From Eledone cirrhosa (taxonomy: Eukaryota > Mollusca > Cephalopoda > Octopoda > Eledonidae), in assembly GCA_964016885.1 (NCBI GenBank), contig OZ024740.1, positions 208,903,718 through 208,967,717 on the forward strand: DNA of 64,000 bases. The letters are read 5' to 3'. The notes under the pieces were generated by a model, which had not been told where the DNA came from, ran no database searches, and saw only the letters and a program-made list of their open reading frames with translations. Positions 45,249-54,939 of this stretch are shown piece after piece. Position 1 is the stretch's first letter. Every line of letters starts with the position of its first letter. The translations under genes were made by a program, and so were the position numbers.

Positions 45249-45455
45249 TATACAAAACAGTCATTACTTATTTTATCTATTGAGACGTAATTCTTAAACT
45301 GTTAATCGGATAAACGTTTATAAAGTCTTAATTAAATGTAATCTATTGACATTTCACTGCGTTAAAAATACACTTGAGGCCATCTTGAAAAAAACCAAAC
45401 AACATAAAGCAATGACCGCTTGATAAAGATTGACACTCAAAACAGTTTCTAAAGT
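45249..45455 (+). repeat. Unnamed dispersed repeat, copy 1 of 2
   Basis: CAGTCATTACTTATTTTATC, GTTAATCGGATAAACGTTTA, TCTTAATTAAATGTAATCT and AAAACAGTTTCTAAA occur in the same order at 58300-58502. No known family recognised. Confidence 0.75.
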
Positions 45456-45530
45456 TTACAACACCAATAATATCAATAACAACAATAACATCAATAACAT
45501 TTGATGTTATTGGTGTTGTTGATGATGATG
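45455..45530. repeat. Short inverted repeat
   Basis: ACACCAATAATATCAATAAC facing GATGTTATTGGTGTTGTTG across an AT-rich centre. It could form an imperfect hairpin. Confidence 0.5.
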
Positions 45531-45667
45531 TTCATGTTTAGCTTTAGGTCAGTCTTGACAGAGCAATCTATAATGATAGGCGGACATAAGTGTCAAGCTC
45601 TTCAAGAAACCATTGGTAAATGAATTAATTATCTTATGTTGATTACTATATATAATATATATATATA

Positions 45668-46015
45668 TCAATGATATTAATAAATGGAAACTATATTTAT
45701 AAAAACCATATTTATTCTATTATATTTATTTCAAGGGTACCAAAACTTTGGTACGCTCTCATCAGATAAAATACAAAGTTTGTTTTATAAATAGTGACAT
45801 ACCCAGGAATCAGACCTTAACGGTTCAAGTTCCGTCTGGATAGTCAGACGGAACTTGAACCGTTAAGGTCTGATCCCTGGGTATATCACTATTTATAAAA
45901 CAAACTTTGTATTTTATCTGATGAGAGCGTACCAAAGTTTTGGTACCCTTGAAATATATATAATAGAATAAATATGGTTTTTATAAATATAGTTTCCATT
46001 TATTAATATCATTGA
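45668..46015. repeat. Long near-perfect palindrome 1 (171-bp arms, 6-base loop)
   Basis: Arms 45668-45838 and 45845-46015 are reverse complements with only a few mismatches and no net gap, centred at 45841.5 (TTCCGTCTG GATAGT CAGACGGAA). The outer ends read TCAATGATATTAATAAATGG and its complement. There is no open frame. It could be a foldback element, a long-TIR MITE or an inverted duplication. The arms contain a hammerhead-like core. Confidence 0.92.
45921..45960 (+). other. Hammerhead-ribozyme-like core
   Basis: CTGATGA is followed by a 12-pair helix with one C-C mismatch (GAGCGTACCAAA facing TTTGGTACCCTT) and then GAAA, the order of the hammerhead core and stem II. Stems I and III are not convincing. 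The other palindrome arm carries the same core on the - strand (about 45723-45762). Confidence 0.3.
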
Positions 46016-46093
46016 TATTAATAAATTTGTCGAGTTCTTCGAATCTGTTATAAATATATTTGTTGAATTACCAACAAATTAAATATCCCTTTG

Positions 46094-46097
<4 letters not shown>

Positions 46098-46142
<45 letters not shown>
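46098..46142. repeat. (AT)n microsatellite between palindromes
   Basis: About 45 bases of perfect AT repeat. Confidence 0.97.
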
Positions 46143-46144
<2 letters not shown>

Positions 46145-46310
46145 GGGATAACAGATTATTGTTATAGGTAGTCCACTTAGGTGTAGTCCAGTTAGGGTAC
46201 TCCGAGTAGTGGATGGTATCAACGTTGGCTAAGTTTGACTCAACAAGGTGTTTCCATAGTGATGTTGCGAGTACGCCGTGATTTCTATGTTGTTAACACT
46301 TGGAGTAATG

Positions 46311-46632
46311 ATAAATCAAAAAAGAAGAGTGACACGGTTTGCTATACAATAAGGGCTTTAATCACATTGCTGACAATTGTTTCTCTGAACTGGTAGGTCT
46401 AGAGATCGCTACTCGCCTGTTTCTGCGTCAATCGATCACCAATACATAGTTATAACCTCGTTATAAGCTCGCAAGATCTGATGAATTGACTGGTTATAAC
46501 TATGTATTGGTGATCGATTGACGCAGAAACAGGCGAGTAGCGATCTCTAGACCTACCAGTTCAGAGAAACAATTGTCAGCAATGTGATTAAAGCCCTTAT
46601 TGTATAGCAAACCGTGTCACTCTTCTTTCTTG

Positions 46633-46638
<6 letters not shown>
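46311..46638. repeat. Long near-perfect palindrome 2 (146-bp arms, 36-base loop)
   Basis: Arms 46311-46456 and 46493-46638 pair throughout (ATAAATCAAAAAAGAAGAGT facing ACTCTTCTTTCTTGATTTAT, with one mismatch). The loop reads CTCGTTATAAGCTCGCAAGA then TCTGATGAATTGACTG. The sequence is unrelated to palindrome 1. The right end meets an (AT)n tract. Confidence 0.93.
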
Positions 46639-46718
<80 letters not shown>

Positions 46719-46998
46719 GTATAATTGTGCATATATGTATGTGTGTATTTGTATATATATATATATATATATATACACTTGTGTATATATGTATATTTAT
46801 GTATGTGTGTAGATATATATGTGTGTGTGTGCGTTTGTATTTGTATGTGGTTATGTATGTTATGTATGCACATGTATGTGGGTATATATCTATATATACA
46901 TGTGTATATGTATGTGTGTGTATATGTAGATGTGAGTGTATGTATATATTTATTTATGTTTATATCTTTATTTGTATGTGTATGTGTGTGTGTATATA

Positions 46999-47073
<75 letters not shown>

Positions 47074-47092
47074 ACACACACAACACACACAC
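46633..47092. repeat. Compound (AT)n/(GTAT)n/(AC)n microsatellite
   Basis: AT 46637-46715, mixed ATGTGT 46716-47000, AC 47003-47092. Apparent ORFs here are repeat artefacts. Confidence 0.97.
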
Positions 47093-47099
47093 ACATTTC

Positions 47100-47640
47100 T
47101 TATCTTTTATAATATTTTTTATCAAATTTATATTTCTCTTTATATTTATCATCTATTTAATTTTTTCAATAAGTTTGTATAGTAATGTGCTAGAGTGGTT
47201 TGACGCTATATTTCTGTAGTTGGACAACATAGATTTTCCATGCATTATGGCGTCATTTCGGATTTTTTAAATGTAAACATTTTCTTTGGTTGCTGGCTGT
47301 CGTGTGTTTTGGTGAAGTTATAATAAGGTTTTTTAATCTTAAATAACTGATTTTGAAAAGTCCCAGGAAGGGATGAAACGTTCGTAGATCAACATTTAAT
47401 TTAAAAACGTGTTTGGTGTCTATTTTAATGAATAATTTGCTTCTAGTGTAATTATTATTTTTAGCACAATAGGATTTTGTATACATGCTTTTTTGAGAAA
47501 TTCTTTCAAACAAGCATGAAACATAACCTTTTGTACTGCTTTTTATAATCAATTACTCTATTTTTAGCTGTTTTTAACTTCTCCACCTATGTTTCTAATG
47601 TTTTTATATTGTTTTTGTAAAAAACGATATCTATTTCATA
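47100..47640. other. Unassigned AT-rich sequence
   Basis: No supported gene. CCCAGGAAGGGATGAAACGT (47363-47382) is a conserved-looking string but I cannot name it. Confidence 0.4.
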
Positions 47641-47649
47641 TATATATAT

Positions 47650-48458
47650 ACTAGCTGAGGTACCCGGTAATACTCGGGAGCGGGGGTATTCCCAGTTCCC
47701 ATTAAAATGCCCAATGCCTCTCAGGCCAAAAATGAAGGACAGATAATCAAACGCGAAGACAAATTCATTTACGAAGCAATAATACAATTATTGTTGATTG
47801 CATTGGTCAGGCGAAAAAATGTTTGTCAGAGAAGTTGAGTGTTGCTATAAGGAAAAAAATAGAACCCCCATTAGGGTGTCTTAATATTATTGAAATTTGC
47901 TGAAATTTTGTGAATAGGCATCATATCTTGTCATTTACCCATGGTTTAAATTTCATATAAATCGAAGGGAAAAAATGTTCAGCGGGGGTTTTCAGCGGGG
48001 TTTTTGTGCTCCCGGGGAACCTATTGATTAAATGAAATATACTTATCCAAGTACCCCGGGCAATGTAGTTTCAGAATATATATGGTTATGGGGGTCTATC
48101 TCCAAAAACCATAGGAGGAGTTCGTGAAATCTTGTTCCATTTATTGGCCAAAATGTTCACTATAGAGTTTAATCCCCATTAGGGTGTCATAACATTATTG
48201 GAATTTGCTGAAATTCTGTGAATAGACATCATATCTTGTCATTTACCTATGGTTTAAATTTCATATAAATCGAAGGGAAAAATTTAAGCGAGGGTTTTCA
48301 GCGGGGGCTTGAATCCCCGGGGAACCCTTTGATTAAAATGAAATATACGTAAGAAATCAAATGGACATGAGCCCCACACACGTGTCAAGTTTCAGCAAGA
48401 TCGGTTTGGTAGTTTTTGAGTTTTAGGTTCGCAAACAAACAAACAGACAGAAATTGCC

Positions 48459-48500
<42 letters not shown>
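47650..48500 (+). mobile_element. Unclassified repeat element with duplicated module
   Basis: Starts CTAGCTGAGGTACCCGGTAA after an AT run and ends CAAACAAACAAACAGACAGA before another AT run, a layout common to non-autonomous elements in invertebrates. Inside, a module of about 175 bp (CCCCATTAGGGTGTCWTAA, ATCATATCTTGTCATTTACC, ATCGAAGGGAAAAA, CCCGGGGAACC) is present at 47867-48045 and 48174-48345. Non-coding. Confidence 0.65.
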
Positions 48501-48502
<2 letters not shown>

Positions 48503-48625
48503 GCCTGCCCGCCCAGCCAGTGGGGTGGCGTTATCTTATGGCTAAAACAGCATGAAGTGCTGTGACCAGCGGCGCCGATTGGCGCCCGACAGACTGGTCG
48601 GTCAAGGTGATCAAGGTGATATATA
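48501..48625. other. GC-rich segment with nested hairpins
   Basis: Island between AT runs. ACAGCA/TGCTGT (48547-48552 with 48558-48563) forms one stem. GACCAG/CTGGTC (48564-48569 with 48594-48599) encloses GGCGCC/GGCGCC (48571-48576 with 48581-48586). The identity is unknown. Confidence 0.4.
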
Positions 48626-48639
48626 TATATTGTTATACT

Positions 48640-49160
48640 TGGGGAGGGTCATATTGTTGTAATAATATTACCAGAAATAATAACAGAACACACTCACTGT
48701 TTGGTTGGTTTTCGCTTCTGTATCTTTTATATCTCCACAGTTAATTCATTCGGTCCTCAATGTTTACCATTGACTGATCAACGGCCAAAAATACAGATAT
48801 AATATAGATATAAACACATATATATATAGTCTAACAAAGTTCTTTCGTTGCACATCTCCAATATCGTCAGTGGTATTATTATGTTCCTCCTGGTGTATTG
48901 TACGCCATCTTTATTTTATCTGTTTATTTATTTATTTATTTATTTATTTATTTTTCTCTTCTCTGCGCATGTGTTTGCGTGTGTGTATAGTCTTTAGTGT
49001 GTGTTCGCGTTTGGGTGACTGTGTTTTGGTTATTGTATTCTATCTTAGTTTACTAGTGTGTGTTTATATGTGTTTGTTGTTATTGTGCTTGTGTATATAT
49101 TTATTTATTTATATTTCTCTTAAGTCAGTATTGTTTGTTTGGGTGTTGTTGTTATTCCAT
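48640..49160. other. Non-coding sequence next to the Penelope-like element
   Basis: AT-rich, with (TTTA)n at 48918-48952. It probably includes the 3' untranslated part of the element that follows on the - strand. Confidence 0.45.
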
Positions 49161-51360
49161 TCATTTTTTTCTGTTTAGCTTTGGCCTTCTAAGTTCTATT
49201 TCACTTGCCTCTCTGATTTGCCTATCAGCTGGATCATTTCTATGTTTAGATATTATTTTAATTTCTATGTTTTCTATGTTACCGTCATGTTGTTGTCTAG
49301 CGTGTTCGTATAGTACTGAACCGTTTTTTCGTCCTTTTAGTTCCCCCCAGTGTTGGTCTATGCTTTCTCCTATGTTACGAGCTGTCTGGCCTATGTATGT
49401 TGTTGTCATGTTTCTGCAAGTACCCTCTGTATATCTTATGCTATAGACTACGTTTCTAGTTTTACAGTTTATCCGGGGGTTTACTTTACATAATACACAT
49501 TTCCTATTAGTACAGTGGGTTTTCTTAAAAGGGTATATTTTGCTGATCAGGGATTTTATGGTAGTTCCTAGCTTTTCTACCACTTTAATCTTTAAGTGGG
49601 TCTTTCTCAGGGCCTTTCTACACTGATTAGCTAATTTCCTTCCAGGGGTAGCGTCCACGAACATGACACAGGTATCTCTAGTTGTCGTACCATGAGGTGG
49701 CTTTCCCCTTCTTATGTTTAGTCCTATCTAAGCTATTCCATGATTTGCTCCTGTATAATGGGAAAATTCCTTTCATGTCCAGTTCTACGAGGGTCTTATA
49801 CTTCTCCGTGGCTCCTTCGTATACTCTGATTCTGTCTCTTTTGTTGTAGCCAGAGAACTGCATGCGGTTGATGAAGTGTTGGATGTGTCTTTCCATTTCT
49901 GTTGGGTCGCACATGCGGGACACGTTCTTCATCACTCGTACCAAGTCTGCGATCAGAATATTAAACTTAGCACTACTGGACATTGCTGAGTTTTTGAGTA
50001 TCAGGTATTTGGAGGCCGTGGGTTTAGTGTAGTGTGAGTGGAGAATTTGGGTCCTCTCGTCTATAGTGTTAATCCAGAGTTCCGTGTCTAATACAGGTAG
50101 TCTACTGTTAGGGTGTTTGGAAGGGTAGTCGATAGTTACAGTTATACTCTGGTGTATGGAGTTAGCTATCTGCTGGATGCTTTCCATTGTGTTACATTCT
50201 AAATCCTACTTGTTAGTACTCTCTTGTGGGGGGTGTCCTTATTACTATATTAATATCGTCTACGTAACGAGAGTATATGATGAGGTCTATGGAGCTCTCA
50301 TCAAGGAGATCTTTGAGTCTCCTTTCCCACCATACCATAAATAGATTGGCAACATCACCAGCTATGCTGACGCCAATGACTGCTCCCTCATTTTGGGTGT
50401 AGATCTCGTTGAATTTGAATATGTGGCTCTTTAGGGTAGTTTTAATACTAGCTCCTATTGCATGCGCGACCATTTTTCTTACCTTATCATTGTTTTGGGC
50501 GTCCGTATGTCTTTGGTCCACCTAATCCACCTTCCCATGGAAGTCTTTTTTGCCATTGAGGTTATGGTGGGGGGTCTACCTCTTATGGGTCTACTGGGGC
50601 AGAAATGGCTAAGGTCATGGCTGTCTAGGTAATCGGTGTCATAGGTAAGTCTAAGTAGGAGGCCCAGTTCGTCTGTGTCGACGTCGCAGAACTCCACCTC
50701 ACTCTCACTAATCATCTCCACACATTTTCCCACAGCAAAACCAATGTTAATGGATGGGTATAATGATACCACGTCCGTACTGCCTATTATGCAGTTAGAT
50801 AGGTTTTTGTTTTTGTTGCATTCACTGATTCTGCTGAGGAGGTCTTCTGTACTGTCACATACATCTGGGGACATCTTGATTATGGGGCGTATTACCATTG
50901 AGAGGAAGTAGGAGATCCTGTAGTTGCTAACGATATTGGCTCCGTATACAGGTGTTGTTGGTGGTCCTGTTGTCGGATCGTCGACTGTCTTATGGTCTTT
51001 GCGGATCCCATACAAGGGTGGTATGTCATTGTTAGACGCCTGGAAGTTGTTGGAAGTGCATCTGCTTGGCTTTAGGATGTCGGTCCACATCATCATGTGA
51101 GCGTTGAGGATCTTCCCTCTCCCCTCATGTGTTTGTTGTGTAATTTCGCTGGTGTTGGTGATGTGGGGTTGCATAGCCTTGATATAGTTCGGCATGCTGT
51201 CTATTGACATCCTACCAGACTTATCCGTGGGTAGACATACTACCTCACCATCCCTTGTGCGCTGCTTGAGGCTAACTAACTTTCTTTTTAGATAGATACA
51301 TAGATATAACGTTGCGCCCTTATAATATTTGTCTGTAAGTCTGGCTGTCTGCATTACGAC
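49161..51360 (-). pseudogene. Penelope-like retroelement: reverse transcriptase + GIY-YIG endonuclease, decayed
   Basis: Reading 51354 to 49161 on the - strand. The first frame (51354-50479) has the RT fingers and first palm motif: GEVVCLPTDKSGRMSI, PPLYGIRKDHKTVDDPTTGP and GSTDVVSLYPSINIGFAVGK. The second (50521-50213) has IGVSIAGDVANLFMVWWERR and the catalytic YSRYVDDINIVI. The third (50187-49678) is the thumb region. The fourth (49664-49161) has the cysteine cluster CTNRKCVLCKVNPRINC and a GIY-YIG nuclease (VVYSIRYTEGT and TTYIGQTARNIGESIDQHW). This order is diagnostic of Penelope-like elements with endonuclease. Frame breaks near 50500 and 50200 and a stop near 49670 make it inactive. The 5' end is lost where the LINE at 51405 begins. 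Confidence 0.92.
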
Positions 51361-51399
51361 ATTATGACGCTATATGTGTGTGTGTATATATGTATATAT

Positions 51400-53970
51400 A
51401 GTGTGTGTATCAGGACACTCAACTTTGTGATATCCTCAGAGCTGCTGCCAGGAAAACAACCACTTATGTTTTTATTGCAGGAGACTTCAATCACCCTGAG
51501 ATTGACTGGGAAATCTTTCGTTGGCCGCCAAGTGCAAATGACTTCCTTGAGCTAGTGCTGGACTCGAATTGGTCCCAAGTAGTCACCTCCCCAACAAGAG
51601 GTGACAACATTTTGGACCTACTCTTCACCTCTACTCCTGAAACGGTCATTAGTGTTACTGCTGAAGAACCTTTAGGTGACTCTGATCATGCTATGATCAT
51701 TGCCAATCTATCCCTCATGGGCAGTAACAAGAACCACAACCATCTCCAAACTGCTCACTTTGACTGGAATAAAGCAGACTGGAACTGTTACTGCACTGAG
51801 TTGCAACGTCCAAACTGGTTTGAGTTCTACGACTCTGGAGATGTCAACACTGTACTCCAGAACATCCTGAGCTCAATATGGACAGAATGTGCAGCATCGG
51901 TGCCACGTAAGCGGAAAAAACATCCCAAAAATGCAATTTGGGAGACTGCAGCAGTCCGTCTTGCCAGAAAAGAACGTCGCAATGCTGAACGTGAGTACAA
52001 ACTGCACAAATCAGACATTAATAGGAAGAGGCGAAATAGATCGTCCAACCACCCCAAACAGGTGACAAAAAAGGCAGTGCTTCAATTTGAGCAGCGCAAA
52101 GCAACCAGCCCTGACAGTAAGGTGTTCTGGAAGTATGTTCACTCAAAGCAGAGGCCTCACTCTCCAGTTGGTCCTCTCCACAATCCCCACACAAGCCAGG
52201 TTACTGACGACCCCAAGGAATGTGCAGAGCTCATTGTTGAATGCTATGCAGGCATTTTCACTATTGAAGACCAGAGTGTGCCGTCTCTACCACCTATGAC
52301 ACCGGATTCTATTACAACCATGGAATTTACACCTGCAATGCTGCGACGTCACCTAAAAAATAAACGCAACCATGCCTCTCCTGGTCTTGATGGTGTTACG
52401 TACCTGCTTCTTAAACGTGGTGGGTACTACCTTCTGCACCAGCTATCACGCTTCTTCCAATTCTGTCTGAACAGTGGAAAACTGCCAGTGTCATTCCTAT
52501 GTTCAAAAAGGGTAACCGCACATCACCTGTGAACTATCGTCTTACTAGTTGCATTGCCAAACTGATGGAATCCTGTGTCAGAGAAACACTTTGGAACTTC
52601 TGGAACTCTCACAGTCTTATCCGGCCCTCGCAATTTGGATTTATCCCCAACTCCAGCTGCTGTGATCAACTTATCGAGTTTCTTGAAGACATCACCCGGA
52701 TCACTGATGGCGTCTCATGGGTGGTTGTTGTTTACCTTGACTTTGTGAAAGCTTTCAATTCTGTGCCACACAAAAGGCTTATGGCAAAACTGTCTGCAAT
52801 GGGTGTGAAGGATGATCTTTTTAACTGATTGAAGTCCTTCATTCTCAGTCGAAGAGAGGCAGTCACGGTTCTGGGACAGCATTCCTCACCATATGAGATG
52901 TCATCTGGTGTACCACAGGGATCTGTTCTTGGCCCCCTTTTGTTTGTGGCATATATTAATGACATAGATGCCAACTTAAAGAATGCCACAGTACTAAAGT
53001 ACGCAGATGACATCAAGCTGTACCTTGAAATAAAAAGGACAGATCCTGAACACTATAGATCTTGCTTGCAGTCTGATCTGGACACAATGCAGCAATGGAT
53101 CTCAGACTGGCAACTCAAGCTAGCTGTGGACAAGTGTACCACCATGCATTTTGGGAGTAAAAACCCAGCGTCCACATACTCTCTCCACAACACTAATATC
53201 AAGAAGTCTTCCTGTGAATGTGACCTGGGCGTTATGGTCAGCAGCGATTTGCGTTGGACGAAGCACATCTCTAAAATTGCCAAGAGGGCCGAGGGTGTCT
53301 TAGCAAGAACTTTGTCAGCCACTCTCCAGCTATCTATTTAAGGCTGTACATGGCTATGGTGCGGCCACACTTAGAATTTGCATCACCAGTCTGGAACCTC
53401 TATCTTGCTCAGAACATTGACCGCCTGGAAACTGTTCAGAGACGTGCAACCAAGCGATTACCCTCCATCAGGCATCTACCATACTCTGCTCGCCTTGCTT
53501 CCCTAGGCATGGATACATTGAAGCTCCGACGCCTGGCAACTGACTTGGTAAACACCCACAAAATCATTAACCATCTTGCCAACAACAACCCTGAGTACCT
53601 TTTTTTTTTTTTCTATGTGTCTAACACACGTGGGCATGCCCACAAAGTCAGACAACAGCACAGTTCCCATGACTTTCGGAAACATTTTTTCACGCTCAGA
53701 GTTGCTGAAGCATGGAACAAACTACCTGCATCAGTTGTTAGCTGTCGAGACACTGCATCCTTTAAGGCCTCCATGCTTCCCGAGATTCGCCAACACTACA
53801 GCTAATGTTCTCCCTCCATACACACACACACACATGTATATCATGACTCATACACTATTCACTTCCCTGACATTTGTATATTATTCTATGTACTATACAT
53901 GCACCTTTGACGAGTTGTAGTGCACCTGAGCACTTTACACAATAATTTCATTACTATTATTATTATTATA
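51400..53970 (+). pseudogene. CR1/Jockey-like LINE: endonuclease (partial) + reverse transcriptase
   Basis: The frame 51405-52532 starts inside an AP-type endonuclease (TYVFIAGDFNHPEIDWEIF, and LGDSDHAMIIANLSL as its last catalytic motif), then the spacer and the start of RT (RNHASPGLDGVTYLLLKRGG). A frameshift near 52500 leads to 52499-52828 (LIRPSQFGFIPNSSCCDQLI, VVVYLDFVKAFNSVPHKRLM), which ends at an in-frame TGA where the copy at 24 kb has TGG. After it comes SSGVPQGSVLGPLLFVAYIN and the catalytic LKYADDIKLYLEI (52990-53030). A second frameshift near 53320 leads to the C-terminal part (MVRPHLEFASPVWNLYLAQN, to 53805). A T run at 53600 encodes Phe. The ATT tail is at 53955-53971. ORF1 and the 5' end are missing. 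Confidence 0.92.
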
Positions 53971-54237
53971 AATGAAAATAGAGAAATTAATGTAAGCAAA
54001 AAGCCGACAATAATTCAGACATATAAGTGACTATTACATCAAGATGGAAAATGTTTAACGTAAGATTTGGGATAAATAATTCAATCTTAATTCAAAACAA
54101 GTCAAGAAGAAAAATGTTATCCTCAGACTTTGTGTAAGCTGGGGAAAAAAATATTCTGCGTTCACATTGATTTATTTTAGTTTCAGAAGATCCCGTCAAG
54201 GGTGAAAGCAGCGCTTCTTTGCTTAAACTTTAATCTG

Positions 54238-54315
<78 letters not shown>
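54238..54315. repeat. (AT)n microsatellite
   Basis: About 78 bases of perfect AT repeat. The sequence from 53975 to 54237 is AT-rich and unassigned. Confidence 0.98.
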
Positions 54316-54318
<3 letters not shown>

Positions 54319-54604
54319 TATATTCGTGCGTGTACAGATATTTTTGCATACACAATAACAAAATATAAACAAACGGGCATACGTCAAGACGGGCGGTCTC
54401 AAAAGTGAAACTAATTTTTGACAGTTACGATTGTGAATTTTTTTTTTTTTTTTACAACAGGTCTCAATAGTGAAAGTATAATGCAGACACACGCAATTGT
54501 ATGGATTTCTTAATATATATATATGTGTGGGTGTGTATATGTGTGTATATATATATGTGTGTGTGTATGTATGTATATATATATATGTGTGTTTGTATAT
54601 ATAT

Positions 54605-54665
54605 ATGTGTTTGTGTCATCATCATCGTTTAACGTCTATCTTCCACGCAAGCATGGGTTTAGACG
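54605..54665 (-). repeat. OK-type SINE 3' fragment inside microsatellite
   Basis: TCATCATCATCGTTTAACGT and CTATCTTCCACGCAAGCATG are the reversed tail of the SINE family. It is embedded in GT/AT repeats. Confidence 0.7.
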
Positions 54666-54935
54666 TATATATATGTTTGTGTGTATATATGTGTTTGTGT
54701 GTATATATATGTGTCTGTATATATATATATATGTGTATGTATATATATATTTATGCACGCATTTGTATGAATTTGTAGGCATATATAGATACATCTACAA
54801 ATTCATACAAATGTGTATGTGTGCATAAATATATATATACATACACATATATATATATACATACACATATATATATATACAGACACATATATATACACAC
54901 AAACACACATATATATACACACAAACACATATATA
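54666..54935. repeat. Imperfect microsatellite-rich palindrome
   Basis: The left arm (GT/AT repeats ending ATTTGTATGAATTTGTAG, 54759-54776) faces CTACAAATTCATACAAAT (54795-54812) and the matching AC/AT repeats. The loop is about 18 bases and the arms about 125. Confidence 0.8.
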
Positions 54936-54939
54936 CCAC

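Noticed and set aside
46470..46540. Second hammerhead in the loop of palindrome 2
   Set aside because: CTGATGA is present at 46479, but no GAAA follows after a suitable stem II.
46553..47219. Long open frames on both strands rich in Tyr, Ile, Thr and His
   Set aside because: They come from AT/GTAT/AC repeats and from palindrome 2.
48501..48625. HDV-like ribozyme
   Set aside because: ATGGCTAAAAC recalls the HDV joining strand, but the P1 and P2 helices could not be formed with upstream sequence.
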